Below the pieces are notes generated by a model. That model did not search any database. It had not been told where the DNA came from and saw only the letters and a list, made by a program, of their open reading frames with translations. The translations under genes were made by a program, and so were the position numbers. From Halieaceae bacterium UBA5085 (GTDB lineage: Bacteria > Pseudomonadota > Gammaproteobacteria > Pseudomonadales > Halieaceae), in assembly GCA_002414665.1 (NCBI GenBank), contig DIAF01000035.1, forward strand, positions 44,237 through 108,236: 64,000 nt of DNA, given 5' to 3'. This document shows, piece by piece, positions 1 through 8,460 of this stretch. Each line of letters begins with the position of its first letter. The stretch's first letter is position 1.

Positions 1-68
1 CAGCGCAACGGATTTCAGATACAGGTGCGCCTCTTCGGCCACCCACACACAGCAACAGGAACCACGGT

Positions 69-1223
69 ATGAGCGAGTACGCGATTTTCACCTCCGAATC
101 AGTGTCCGAAGGGCACCCCGACAAAATGGCCGACCAGATCTCCGATGCCATTCTGGACAAGATACTCGTCGACGATGCCGATGCGCGTGTCGCCGTGGAG
201 ACCCTGGTCAAGACCGGCATGGTCGTGATTGCCGGCGAAGTGACCACCAAGACCTACGTTGACCTGGAAGATGTGGTGCGCAACGTGGTGCTGGATATTG
301 GCTACAACAGCTCAAAGGTCGGCTTCGACGGCGCGTCCTGCGCGGTGCTCAACGCCATCGGCAAGCAGAGCCCGGACATCGCCCAGGGCGTTGATGCCAG
401 CGATGAAAAGGAACAGGGCGCGGGTGACCAGGGCCTGATGTTCGGCTACGCCACCAACGAAACCGACACGCTGATGCCCGCCCCGATCTACTATGCCCAT
501 CGCCTCGTCGAGCGGCAGGCCGAGTTGCGCAAGCACGGAACACTGCCCTGGCTGCGACCCGATGCCAAGAGCCAGGTGACCCTGCGCTATGAGAATGGCA
601 GGCCCGTCGGCATCGATGCGGTCGTACTGTCTACCCAGCACGATGAAAGCATCAGCCAGGCCGACATTCACCAGGCGGTCATGGATCTGATCATCAAGGA
701 AGTGCTGCCCGCCGAGTGGCTCGGCGCCGACACCCGCTACCACATCAACCCCACCGGGGTGTTTATCATCGGTGGTCCGGTCGGCGACTGCGGGCTGACC
801 GGGCGCAAGATCATCGTCGACACCTACGGCGGCATGGCGCGCCACGGCGGCGGCGCCTTCTCCGGCAAGGATCCGTCAAAAGTCGACCGCTCCGCCGCCT
901 ATGCCGGTCGCTACGTTGCCAAGAACATCGTTGCAGCCGGGCTGGCGGATCGCTGCGAGATCCAGGTCTCCTACGCGATCGGCGTCGCAGAACCCACCTC
1001 AATCTCGATCAACACCTTCGGTACCGGCAGGCTGTCCGATGCCACTATTGTGAAGCTGGTGCGCGAGCATTTCGACCTGCGCCCCAAGGGCATTATCGAC
1101 ATGCTGGATCTGAAGCGCCCGATTTATCGTAAAACTGCTGCCTACGGGCACTTTGGCCGCGAGGATGCGGATTTCACCTGGGAGAAAACCGACAAGGCCG
1201 AGACTTTGCGCGCAGCGCTGTAA
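69..1223 (+). CDS. metK: S-adenosylmethionine synthetase
   Basis: Makes S-adenosylmethionine from ATP and methionine in the cytoplasm. The 384-residue product has the usual family length. The N-terminal GHPDK motif (residues 15-19) contributes ATP and metal ligands, GAGDQG lies at residues 117-122, and the glycine-rich phosphate loop GGGAFSGKD is near residue 260. The ATG at 69 follows a short purine-rich stretch (caggaacc). It heads a methyl-cycle cluster with ahcY and metF downstream on the same strand. Only 68 bp of upstream sequence is visible, and I could not recognise a SAM riboswitch in it. Confidence 0.97.
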   Translation: MSEYAIFTSESVSEGHPDKMADQISDAILDKILVDDADARVAVETLVKTGMVVIAGEVTTKTYVDLEDVVRNVVLDIGYNSSKVGFDGASCAVLNAIGKQSPDIAQGVDASDEKEQGAGDQGLMFGYATNETDTLMPAPIYYAHRLVERQAELRKHGTLPWLRPDAKSQVTLRYENGRPVGIDAVVLSTQHDESISQADIHQAVMDLIIKEVLPAEWLGADTRYHINPTGVFIIGGPVGDCGLTGRKIIVDTYGGMARHGGGAFSGKDPSKVDRSAAYAGRYVAKNIVAAGLADRCEIQVSYAIGVAEPTSISINTFGTGRLSDATIVKLVREHFDLRPKGIIDMLDLKRPIYRKTAAYGHFGREDADFTWEKTDKAETLRAAL

Positions 1224-1230
1224 CACACCG

Positions 1231-1272
1231 CGCAGGGCGCCCGGTTCGGCAAACACACCAAGACGCCCTGCG
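1231..1272 (+). promoter_or_regulatory. Hairpin in the metK-ahcY intergenic leader
   Basis: A perfect 9-bp inverted repeat, CGCAGGGCG (1231-1239) and CGCCCTGCG (1264-1272), encloses a 24-nt loop that itself contains CCGGTTCGG. No T-tract follows, so it is not a standard intrinsic terminator. It lies in the 107-nt leader of ahcY, where many gammaproteobacteria carry an SAH riboswitch. I could not match the conserved SAH-riboswitch core, so this is recorded only as a structured leader of unknown role. Confidence 0.4.
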
Positions 1273-1330
1273 ATGCACACAACACGGCACACAATCCGTC
1301 ATCGAAGCAACCAGCAAGAAGGACATCAAC

Positions 1331-2722
1331 ATGAGCACAGTGACCAAACTGGACAACAAGCCCGACTACAAAGTCGCCGATATTTCCCTCGCCGACTGGG
1401 GCCGCCGCGAGCTCGAAATCGCCGAAACCGAAATGCCGGCCCTCATGGCCATGCGCGAGAAATACCGCGCCAGCCAACCGCTGGCCGGTGCCAGGATCCT
1501 CGGCTGCATCCACATGACCATCCAGACCGGGGTACTCATCGAAACCCTGATCGAACTGGGTGCCGAAGTACGCTGGTCCTCCTGTAACATCTTCTCTACG
1601 CAGGACCACGCTGCTGCCGCGATCGCCGCTGCCGGCATACCGGTATTCGCCTGGAAAGGCGAAACCGAGGAAGAGTATGAATGGTGCCTCGAACAGACAA
1701 TCCTCAAGGACGGCAAGCCCTGGGAGGCCAACATGGTGCTGGACGACGGCGGCGACCTGACCGCCATGCTGCACCAGAAATACCCTGCCATGCTGGACCA
1801 CATCCACGGGGTCACCGAGGAAACCACTACCGGCGTGCACCGCCTGCAGGAGATGCTGGCGCGTGGCGAGCTGAAAATTCCTGCGGTCAACGTCAATGAC
1901 TCCATCACCAAGTCCAAGAACGACAACAAGTACGGCTGTCGCCACAGCCTGAACGATGCTGTAAAGCGCGGCACCGACCACCTGCTGGCCGGCAAGAAGG
2001 CCCTGGTCATCGGTTACGGCGACGTGGGCAAGGGTTCCGCCCAGTCGCTGCGCCAGGAGGGCATGATTGTGCGCGTCACGGAAATCGACCCGATTTGTGC
2101 GATGCAGGCCTGCATGGATGGCTACGAAGTAGTGTCGCCCTTCATCGACGGCGTGAACACCGGCACGGCTGATTGCATCGACGCGAATGTGCTGGGCAAC
2201 GTCGATCTGCTGGTTACCACTACTGGCAACTACAACGTCTGTGACGAAAACATGCTGCGCGCGCTGAAGAGCGGCACGGTGGTGTGCAACATCGGCCACT
2301 TTGACAATGAAATCGACACCGCCTTCATGCGCCGCAACTGGCAGTGGGAAGAAGTGAAACCGCAGGTGCACAAGGTGTACCGGGACGATACTCACAGTGA
2401 CTACCTGATTCTGCTGTCTGAGGGCCGTCTGGTGAACCTGGGTAATGCGACCGGCCACCCCTCGCGCATCATGGATGGCTCCTTCGCCAACCAGGTACTG
2501 GCGCAGATTTATCTCTACGAACGCCGCTTCGCCAATCTGGAGCCGGAAATGAAACCCGCGGCGCTGCGTGTGGAAGTCCTGCCGAAAAAACTCGACGAGG
2601 AAGTGGCTGCGCACATGGTGGCCGGCTTTGGGGGCGTCATCACCAAGCTGACCAAGGCGCAGGCGGAGTACATCAACGTCAAGCAGGAAGGCCCCTTCAA
2701 GCCTGACAGCTACAAGTACTAG
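1331..2722 (+). CDS. ahcY: Adenosylhomocysteinase
   Basis: Hydrolyses S-adenosylhomocysteine to adenosine and homocysteine, relieving product inhibition of methyltransferases. The 463-residue product has the substrate segment NDSITKSKNDN (190-200) with the nucleophilic-lysine context. The NAD-binding GYGDVGKG lies at 228-235, and the C-terminus KPDSYKY is typical of the tetrameric enzyme. The ATG at 1331 sits 8 bp after an AGAAGGA ribosome binding site. metF starts 7 bp after its stop, so the two are probably cotranscribed. Confidence 0.97.
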   Translation: MSTVTKLDNKPDYKVADISLADWGRRELEIAETEMPALMAMREKYRASQPLAGARILGCIHMTIQTGVLIETLIELGAEVRWSSCNIFSTQDHAAAAIAAAGIPVFAWKGETEEEYEWCLEQTILKDGKPWEANMVLDDGGDLTAMLHQKYPAMLDHIHGVTEETTTGVHRLQEMLARGELKIPAVNVNDSITKSKNDNKYGCRHSLNDAVKRGTDHLLAGKKALVIGYGDVGKGSAQSLRQEGMIVRVTEIDPICAMQACMDGYEVVSPFIDGVNTGTADCIDANVLGNVDLLVTTTGNYNVCDENMLRALKSGTVVCNIGHFDNEIDTAFMRRNWQWEEVKPQVHKVYRDDTHSDYLILLSEGRLVNLGNATGHPSRIMDGSFANQVLAQIYLYERRFANLEPEMKPAALRVEVLPKKLDEEVAAHMVAGFGGVITKLTKAQAEYINVKQEGPFKPDSYKY

Positions 2723-2729
2723 GCTCGCC

Positions 2730-3557
2730 ATGCCCACGATCAGCTTCGAGTACTTCCCGCCCAAGACGGCGGACGGAAAAACAGCCCTGCTGGAGCGGAC
2801 AACCCCCGCTCTGCAGGCGCTGGACCCCAGTTTCTTTTCGGTCACCTACGGTGCCGGGGGATCGACCCGCGACAGCACCTTCGGCGTGGTATCGGCACTG
2901 CGCGAGCGCGACATCGACGTTGCGCCACACCTGAGCTTTGGTGGCGACGGTGAAGACACCATCCGCGACCTGCTGCAGCGCTACCGGGCAATGGGTGTGC
3001 GCCGCCTCGTGGCCCTGCGCGGCGACATGCCCTCCGGCATGGGGGGTGCCAGCCAGCTGGTATACGCCAGCCAACTGGTGTCGTTCATCAGGGAGCACAC
3101 AGGGGACCATTTTCACATTGAAGTGGCGGCGTATCCGGAAATCCACCCGCAGGCTGAGAGTTACGACAGCGACCTGCGGTTTCTCAAGGAGAAACTGGAT
3201 GCCGGTGCCAACAGCGCCATCACCCAGTACTTCTACAATGTCGAGTCCTACTTCTACTTCCTCGACCAGTGTGCCGCTATCGGTATCGATAAACCCATCG
3301 TCGCCGGCATCATGCCCATCACCAATTTTGCCAATCTGGCGCGTTTTTCACGCAACTGCGGCGCTGAAATCCCGCGCTGGATATGCCAGCGCATAGAGGG
3401 CTTCGGCAACGACCAGGAGAGCATTCGCCAGTTCGGCATCGACGTGGTCACCCAGCTGTGCCAGACACTGCTCGAAAGCGGTGCACCGGGCCTGCACTTC
3501 TACACCATGAATCAGGTAGAACCGACACGGCAGATTCGCAACAACCTGGGACTGTAA
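2730..3557 (+). CDS. metF: Methylenetetrahydrofolate reductase
   Basis: Reduces 5,10-methylene-THF to 5-methyl-THF, the methyl donor for methionine synthesis, using FAD and NADH. The 275-residue TIM-barrel protein starts with the family signature FEYFPPKT. It carries the TYGAGGSTRD loop near residue 40 and the substrate/flavin region ALRGD near residue 97. It is 7 bp from ahcY and 9 bp from rsmE, so it is probably in one transcript with them. With metK and ahcY it forms a local methionine/SAM recycling module. Confidence 0.95.
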   Translation: MPTISFEYFPPKTADGKTALLERTTPALQALDPSFFSVTYGAGGSTRDSTFGVVSALRERDIDVAPHLSFGGDGEDTIRDLLQRYRAMGVRRLVALRGDMPSGMGGASQLVYASQLVSFIREHTGDHFHIEVAAYPEIHPQAESYDSDLRFLKEKLDAGANSAITQYFYNVESYFYFLDQCAAIGIDKPIVAGIMPITNFANLARFSRNCGAEIPRWICQRIEGFGNDQESIRQFGIDVVTQLCQTLLESGAPGLHFYTMNQVEPTRQIRNNLGL

Positions 3558-3566
3558 GGCGCAGCG

Positions 3567-4304
3567 ATGCGGATTCCACGCATTTTCACGGCCCAGGCGC
3601 TTGCCGGCGTCAGCAGCCTGACCCTTGAAGCCGGGCCCAGCCAGCACCTGGCCAAGGTGCTGCGTCTGGCCGCCGGAGCACCCGTCTGCCTGTTCGACGG
3701 CAGCGGCAATGATTTTCCAGCCACCATACTGACAGCGGACAAACGCGCCGTAACGGTGGCGCTGGAACAGGGTCAGCCCGGTCTGGCGGAATCGCCGCTG
3801 CGCATTCATCTGGGTATCGGCGTCTCGCGCGGAGAGCGCATGGACTGGGTGGTGCAGAAAGCCACTGAGCTGGGCGTGGCCGCCATCACGCCCCTGTACA
3901 CCGAGCGCACCGAGGTGCGCCTGCGCGGGGAACGGGAAACACGCAAGCTGCAACACTGGCAGCAGATAGCCATCAGTGCCTGCGAACAGTCCGGCCGCAG
4001 TCACCTGCCGCAGGTGTTCTCGCCAGAGACTCTGCCCTCCTGGCTCGGCAACTGCACAGATGACCAGCGACTGGTACTGCACCATCGCGCCGTCCCATTG
4101 CCCACCGCAGCGACCCCTCCCGCTTCACTGAGCCTGCTGGTCGGGCCTGAAGGCGGGCTCAGCGCAGCCGAAATCGAGGCCGCGGAAGGCGCCGGCTTCA
4201 AGCCCCTGGCGTTGGGGCCACGCGTGCTGCGCACGGAGACAGCGCCGCTGGCTGCATTGGCCATACTGCAGGCCCGCTGGGGCGATATGCCACTGCGCGA
4301 CTAG
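3567..4304 (+). CDS. rsmE: 16S rRNA (uracil1498-N3)-methyltransferase
   Basis: SPOUT-class methyltransferase that modifies U1498 of 16S rRNA in the assembled small subunit. The 245-residue product has an N-terminal PUA-like domain and a C-terminal trefoil knot. The knot includes LVGPEGGLS and the SAM-binding LGPRVLRTETA near the end, a diagnostic pair for RsmE. It follows metF by 9 bp. RsmE next to gshB is a common gammaproteobacterial arrangement. Confidence 0.95.
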   Translation: MRIPRIFTAQALAGVSSLTLEAGPSQHLAKVLRLAAGAPVCLFDGSGNDFPATILTADKRAVTVALEQGQPGLAESPLRIHLGIGVSRGERMDWVVQKATELGVAAITPLYTERTEVRLRGERETRKLQHWQQIAISACEQSGRSHLPQVFSPETLPSWLGNCTDDQRLVLHHRAVPLPTAATPPASLSLLVGPEGGLSAAEIEAAEGAGFKPLALGPRVLRTETAPLAALAILQARWGDMPLRD

Positions 4305-4312
4305 CCCGATGT

Positions 4313-4338
4313 CGCAAGCGCAGGCCACTGCGCTTGCG
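4313..4338. other. Strong hairpin between rsmE and gshB
   Basis: A perfect 10-bp inverted repeat, CGCAAGCGCA / TGCGCTTGCG, with a 6-nt loop starts 9 bp after the rsmE stop. It is not followed by a T-run on either strand, so it does not look like an intrinsic terminator. It could protect the 3' end of the methyl-cycle transcript or be a protein-binding dyad. The role is unknown. Confidence 0.5.
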
Positions 4339-4390
4339 CACGACACACCCATTGCGTACTTTACGGCAACACTATTCGCGGAAAGCAGTG

Positions 4391-5344
4391 ATGACCACCA
4401 AGATCGGCGTTGTAATGGATCCCATCTCCCGGGTGCAGTTCAAGAAGGACAGCACCCTGGCCATGCTTTGGGCCGCACAGGCCCGTGACTGGCAGCTCTA
4501 CTACATGGAGCCCGGCGACCTGTTTCTGGAGCAGGGGAAGGCCCGCGCCAGCGTCTCGCACCTGACCGTGTTCCGCGATCCGGACAGCTGGTACACGCTG
4601 GGCGACGCACATGTCCAGGACCTTGCCGAACTCGATGCCATTCTCATGCGCAAGGACCCGCCCTTCGACAACGAGTACGTATACGCCACGTACATACTCG
4701 AGGCGGCAGAGCAGGCAGGTACGCTCATCGTCAACCGCTGCCACAGTCTGCGCGACTGTAACGAGAAGGTGTTTGCCACCCAGTTCCCCCAGTGCTGCCC
4801 GCCCGTGCTGGTGAGCAGCAATACCCGACGCCTGAAAGCCTTCCAGACAGAGCACGGCGATGTCATCTTCAAGCCGCTGGACGGCATGGGGGGATCGTCC
4901 ATTTTCCGGGTAAAACCCGGCGACCCGAACCTGAACGTGATTCTGGAAACACTGACGGATTTCGGCAGGCGCACGATCATGGCCCAGCGCTTCATTCCCG
5001 AAATCACGGAGGGCGACAAGCGCATTCTGATGATCAACGGTGAGCCCATACCCTACTGCCTGGCGCGAGTCCCCTCGGTGGGTGAAACCCGCGGCAACCT
5101 CGCCGCCGGGGGCACCGGACGGCCGCAACCGCTGTCCGCGAGAGATCGCTGGATTGCCGAGCAGGTGGGTCCCAGCCTGCGCCAGCGCGGCCTGTATTTT
5201 GTCGGCCTGGACGTCATCGGCGACTACCTGACCGAAATCAACGTGACCAGCCCCACCGGGATCCAGGAAATCGAGCGTGCCTACGATGTCGACATCGGCG
5301 GCCAGCTCATGGACTGCATTGCCGCGGAGCTGGCCTCCCGCTAG
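4391..5344 (+). CDS. gshB: Glutathione synthetase
   Basis: Ligates glycine to gamma-glutamylcysteine using ATP, the second step of glutathione synthesis. The 317-residue ATP-grasp protein begins TKIGVVMDPIS. It has the ATP-binding FKPLDGMGGSS loop, GDKRILMING, and the C-terminal metal-ligand region EINVTSPTGIQEIE. An in-frame ATG exists at 4334, but the family N-terminus matches the ATG at 4391, which has GAAAGCAG upstream. It is followed by the TonB-like gene, yqgE and ruvX, the same order as in Pseudomonas. Confidence 0.95.
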   Translation: MTTKIGVVMDPISRVQFKKDSTLAMLWAAQARDWQLYYMEPGDLFLEQGKARASVSHLTVFRDPDSWYTLGDAHVQDLAELDAILMRKDPPFDNEYVYATYILEAAEQAGTLIVNRCHSLRDCNEKVFATQFPQCCPPVLVSSNTRRLKAFQTEHGDVIFKPLDGMGGSSIFRVKPGDPNLNVILETLTDFGRRTIMAQRFIPEITEGDKRILMINGEPIPYCLARVPSVGETRGNLAAGGTGRPQPLSARDRWIAEQVGPSLRQRGLYFVGLDVIGDYLTEINVTSPTGIQEIERAYDVDIGGQLMDCIAAELASR

Positions 5345-5356
5345 GGCACGCTATAG

Positions 5357-6202
5357 ATGTCCACGACAACCGCTCCGCCGGTGGACAACCGTTTCACCAT
5401 AGCGCTGTTCCTGGCGGGGACCCTGCATCTCATTCTACTGCTAGGCCTCGGCTTCGACTTCGAACCGGCGACGCCGCCGGCTCCTCAACTGGCGATCACC
5501 CTCGCCCAGCAGCGCAGTGCACTGACCCCGGAAGACATCACCCACCTCGCCCAGTTCAGCCAGGTGGGCAGTGGCGATGCGGCCAACGAGGACCGCATGG
5601 GAGGGCGTACCTCCGGTGCGCCCGAGCAGGCGCAGGTGCGGGAAGCGAGTGATGCGTCGGAAGCGACCCGCGCCGACACCACCCTGAGCGCGCGCAACAC
5701 TCCTGAGCAGGCCGCCACAGAGCGCGAGCGGCAACGCGAAGCCACACCGATGTCGGCCCCTCAACCCGTTGGCCTGACCGCGCGCTTGCAGGACGAGCGC
5801 GCCGAACTGGAGATCGATGAAGACCTGGACACCCGGTCCAGCGCGCCCCGAGTGCGTCGCCTCAGCGCTGTTTCAGCCAAAGAGGCCATCGATGCCGCCT
5901 ACCTGCACGACTGGCGCCGGCGCGTGGAGGCGGTGGGCAACCAGTACTACCCGGAGGCCTCCATCCGCTACGGTCTGTATGGCAGTCTGCAGTTGCTGGT
6001 GGTGATCAACTACGAAGGGCAACTGGAGGCCATTCGTATCCTCAGCTCCTCGGGCTACGCGGTGCTCGATGAAGCCGCGATGAAAATCGTCCGTATGGCG
6101 GCGCCTTTCGCTCCGTTTCCCGCCGAGTTGAGGGCAACCACCGACAAGCTGGAAATCGTCCGGACGTGGCAATTTGAAGAAAACCGGCTAAGCTCAGGGT
6201 GA
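5357..6202 (+). CDS. TonB-like energy transducer
   Basis: Probable TonB-family protein of 281 residues. It has a short cytoplasmic N-terminus, one hydrophobic membrane segment (about residues 14-32), and a long polar, charged periplasmic linker. The C-terminal TonB-type beta domain (about residues 185-275) contains GSLQLLVVINYEG and the SSSGYAVLDEAA pattern. Members transmit proton-motive force to outer-membrane receptors when paired with ExbB/ExbD. None of those partners is in this window, so the partner is unknown. A tonB homologue between gshB and yqgE is conserved in pseudomonads. The linker lacks the Pro-Lys/Pro-Glu repeats of classical TonB. Confidence 0.82.
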   Translation: MSTTTAPPVDNRFTIALFLAGTLHLILLLGLGFDFEPATPPAPQLAITLAQQRSALTPEDITHLAQFSQVGSGDAANEDRMGGRTSGAPEQAQVREASDASEATRADTTLSARNTPEQAATERERQREATPMSAPQPVGLTARLQDERAELEIDEDLDTRSSAPRVRRLSAVSAKEAIDAAYLHDWRRRVEAVGNQYYPEASIRYGLYGSLQLLVVINYEGQLEAIRILSSSGYAVLDEAAMKIVRMAAPFAPFPAELRATTDKLEIVRTWQFEENRLSSG

Positions 6203-6233
6203 GCGCACCGCCACAACGGCGCTGCGGGTTGTC

Positions 6234-6839
6234 ATGAGGTCAACACCCACTCACATGCCGGTTTCCAGCAACGTCAGCAACAGCGGCGCCTGCCTTCGCG
6301 ATCACTTCCTGCTGGCCATGCCCAGCCTCAACGAGGGCTTGTTTTCGCACAGCGTCACCTACCTCTGCGAGCACGGTGAAAGCGGCGCCATGGGCCTGGT
6401 AATCAACCAGCCCCTCGACCTGAGCGTCGCCGAGATCTTCGAGCACCTGAAAATCCGGCCCAGCCGCGACTTCAGTGACGAGCCGGTCATGGCCGGTGGC
6501 CCGGTGCAGCTGGATCACGGTTTTGTGCTGCACCGCGGCGCCAGCAAGCACTGGGACGCAAGTCTCAAGGTCACCGACGACATCACCCTCACCACATCGC
6601 GCGATATTCTCGTGGCGATCGCGGACGGCAGCGGCCCGCAGGAGTACCTGATCGCACTGGGTTACGCGGGCTGGTCTGCAGGTCAGCTGGAGGACGAGCT
6701 GTCGCGCAACAGCTGGCTCACGGTACCCGCCAACAGCAATATCCTGTTCGCGACGCCCTGGCAGCGCCGCATGTCGGCGGCGGCGGGCGCGCTGGGCATC
6801 GACATGAACCTGATCAGTGCGCAGGCAGGGCATGCCTGA
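6234..6839 (+). CDS. yqgE: YqgE/AlgH family protein
   Basis: Member of the UPF0301 (YqgE/AlgH) family, whose biochemical function is not firmly established. The 201-residue product contains the family landmarks DHFLLAMPSL, HGESGAMGLVINQPL, the PVMAGGPVQ loop and a Gly-Tyr-Ala-Gly-Trp segment. An alternative ATG at 6255 would give 194 residues, and neither start has a strong ribosome binding site. Its end overlaps the start of ruvX by 8 nt, and this pair is a very common gammaproteobacterial couple. Confidence 0.93.
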   Translation: MRSTPTHMPVSSNVSNSGACLRDHFLLAMPSLNEGLFSHSVTYLCEHGESGAMGLVINQPLDLSVAEIFEHLKIRPSRDFSDEPVMAGGPVQLDHGFVLHRGASKHWDASLKVTDDITLTTSRDILVAIADGSGPQEYLIALGYAGWSAGQLEDELSRNSWLTVPANSNILFATPWQRRMSAAAGALGIDMNLISAQAGHA

Positions 6840-7281
6840 GCCACCGCCCGGCGCCCGGGCGGGCAGCAGTACCCTGCTGGCCTTCGACTATGGCCTGCGC
6901 CAGATCGGCGTGGCGGTGGGCAACTCCCTGCTCGGCACCTGCCAGCCGCTTTGCGTGTTGCGAGCCCGAGATGGCATACCGGACTGGGAACAGGTCAACG
7001 CCCTGGTGGTCGAGTGGCAGCCCGGGCTGATCGTGGTGGGTGATCCGCTGAACATGGACGGTAGCGTGAGCCCGCTGGCACTGCGGGCGCGCAAATTTGC
7101 CAGGCGCCTGCACGGACGCCTGGGAATACCTGTGGAAATGAGTGACGAGCGCCTGACAAGCTACGCGGTGAAGTCCGAGCAGCGCGAGCGGGGACATCGG
7201 GGCGACTACCGCGCGGTGCCCGTCGACAGTCACGCAGCGGAATTGATCCTGCAAGCCTGGCTGAACCGGCAGACCGCCTGA
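6832..7281 (+). CDS. ruvX: Holliday junction resolvase-like protein, pre-16S rRNA nuclease
   Basis: RNase H-fold YqgF/RuvX protein. The E. coli member processes the 5' end of pre-16S rRNA and is essential there. This 149-residue product has the first catalytic aspartate in FDYGLRQIGVAVG, the VVGDPLNMDG strand and the DERLTSY motif. A later in-frame TTG/ATG choice was resolved in favour of the ATG at 6832, which overlaps the yqgE stop. It ends 15 bp from the convergent pilU stop. Confidence 0.93.
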   Translation: MPEPPPGARAGSSTLLAFDYGLRQIGVAVGNSLLGTCQPLCVLRARDGIPDWEQVNALVVEWQPGLIVVGDPLNMDGSVSPLALRARKFARRLHGRLGIPVEMSDERLTSYAVKSEQRERGHRGDYRAVPVDSHAAELILQAWLNRQTA

Positions 7282-7296
7282 ACGACGCCGCAGGCG

Positions 7297-8436
7297 CTAC
7301 TTGCGACCCATATGCTTGCCGCGGTCCGATTCGTCGAAACTCAGATCGAGGTCATCACCACCCGCAGCCTGCCCTTTGTCGAACATCTTGATCATCAGCC
7401 GCACGTCGTTGGCCGAGTCGGCATAGCGAATCGCGTCCTCGCGGCTTATCAGCTTGTTCTTGTAGGCCTGGATCAACGACTGGTCCATGGTCTGCATGCC
7501 CTGCTCCGTGGACTTTGCCATCACGTCCTTGATCAGGTGCACGTCGCCCTTGCGGATGTAGTCCTGAATCAGCGGTGAGTTCAGGAGCACCTCCACCACC
7601 GGCGTACGCCCCTTGCCCTCCTTGTGCGGCAACAATTGCTGGGCCACCATGGCTTTCAGGTTCAGTGACAGGTCCATCCAGACTTGGGAGTGCAGGTCGG
7701 CGGGAAAAAAGCTCTGGATGCGATCCAGTGCCTGGTTGGCGTTGTTGGCGTGCAGGGTGCAGAGGCACAGGTGGCCGGTTTCAGCGAAGGTCAGCGCCTG
7801 GGCCATGGTATCGGCGGAACGCACCTCACCGATCATGATCACGTCCGGCGCCTGGCGCAGGGTATTCTTCAGAGCCACGTCAAAAGACTCGGTGTCGATA
7901 CCCACCTCGCGCTGGGTGACCAGGCAGTTGCCGTGGTCGTGCATGAATTCGATCGGGTCTTCGATGCTGATGATATGCCCGCGGCTGTTCTGGTTGCGGT
8001 AGCCCACCATCGCGGCGAGAGACGTGGACTTACCAGTGCCTGTAGCACCAACAAAGATCACCAGGCCACGCTTGGTCATGGCCAGTTCCTTAATGATCGG
8101 TGGCAGGCCCAGCGCTTCAATCTCGGGAATTTCTGTGTGGATGCGGCGAACGACCAGGCCCATGCTGCCGCGTTGCACCAGGGCATTGACCCGGAAGCGC
8201 CCCAGCTCCGGCACAGCCAGCGCAAAATTGCACTCGTGGGTGCGGAGGAACTCTTCTTTCTGCCGCTCGCTCATGGTCGACAGCACGATCTCGCGGGTCT
8301 GCTCATCGGTATAGCGGGTCTTGCTGATCGGGTAGATCTGGCCGTCAATCTTGATACTGGGCGGCGCACCCGCCGTGATGAAGCCGTCGGAAGCCTGTTC
8401 CTTGACGACCCGTTGCAACAACTCATCAATCAACAT
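7297..8436 (-). CDS. pilU: Type IV pilus retraction ATPase PilU
   Basis: Cytoplasmic hexameric ATPase, an accessory retraction motor of type IV pili. The 379-residue product has the Walker A box GATGTGKS at residues 130-137, a Walker B region with IMIGEVRS, and a His box around TGHLCLCTLHANN. Compared with PilT it has a longer charged tail and lacks the AIRNLIRE retraction signature, which fits PilU. It lies 24 bp downstream of pilT in the same direction. Confidence 0.95.
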   Translation of the reverse strand: MLIDELLQRVVKEQASDGFITAGAPPSIKIDGQIYPISKTRYTDEQTREIVLSTMSERQKEEFLRTHECNFALAVPELGRFRVNALVQRGSMGLVVRRIHTEIPEIEALGLPPIIKELAMTKRGLVIFVGATGTGKSTSLAAMVGYRNQNSRGHIISIEDPIEFMHDHGNCLVTQREVGIDTESFDVALKNTLRQAPDVIMIGEVRSADTMAQALTFAETGHLCLCTLHANNANQALDRIQSFFPADLHSQVWMDLSLNLKAMVAQQLLPHKEGKGRTPVVEVLLNSPLIQDYIRKGDVHLIKDVMAKSTEQGMQTMDQSLIQAYKNKLISREDAIRYADSANDVRLMIKMFDKGQAAGGDDLDLSFDESDRGKHMGRK

Positions 8437-8460
8437 GATCCACTCTCCAATCCCTGAGTC

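Noticed and set aside
1224..1330. SAH or SAM riboswitch upstream of ahcY
   Set aside because: Only a hairpin is visible; I could not align the conserved cores of known SAH/SAM classes, so no riboswitch is annotated.
1142..2845. 567-codon minus-strand open frame opposite ahcY
   Set aside because: It mirrors the strongly supported ahcY gene; high GC makes long antisense frames common, and the protein has no recognisable family.
4313..4338. Intrinsic terminator after rsmE
   Set aside because: The stem is strong but is followed by cacgacac rather than T residues.
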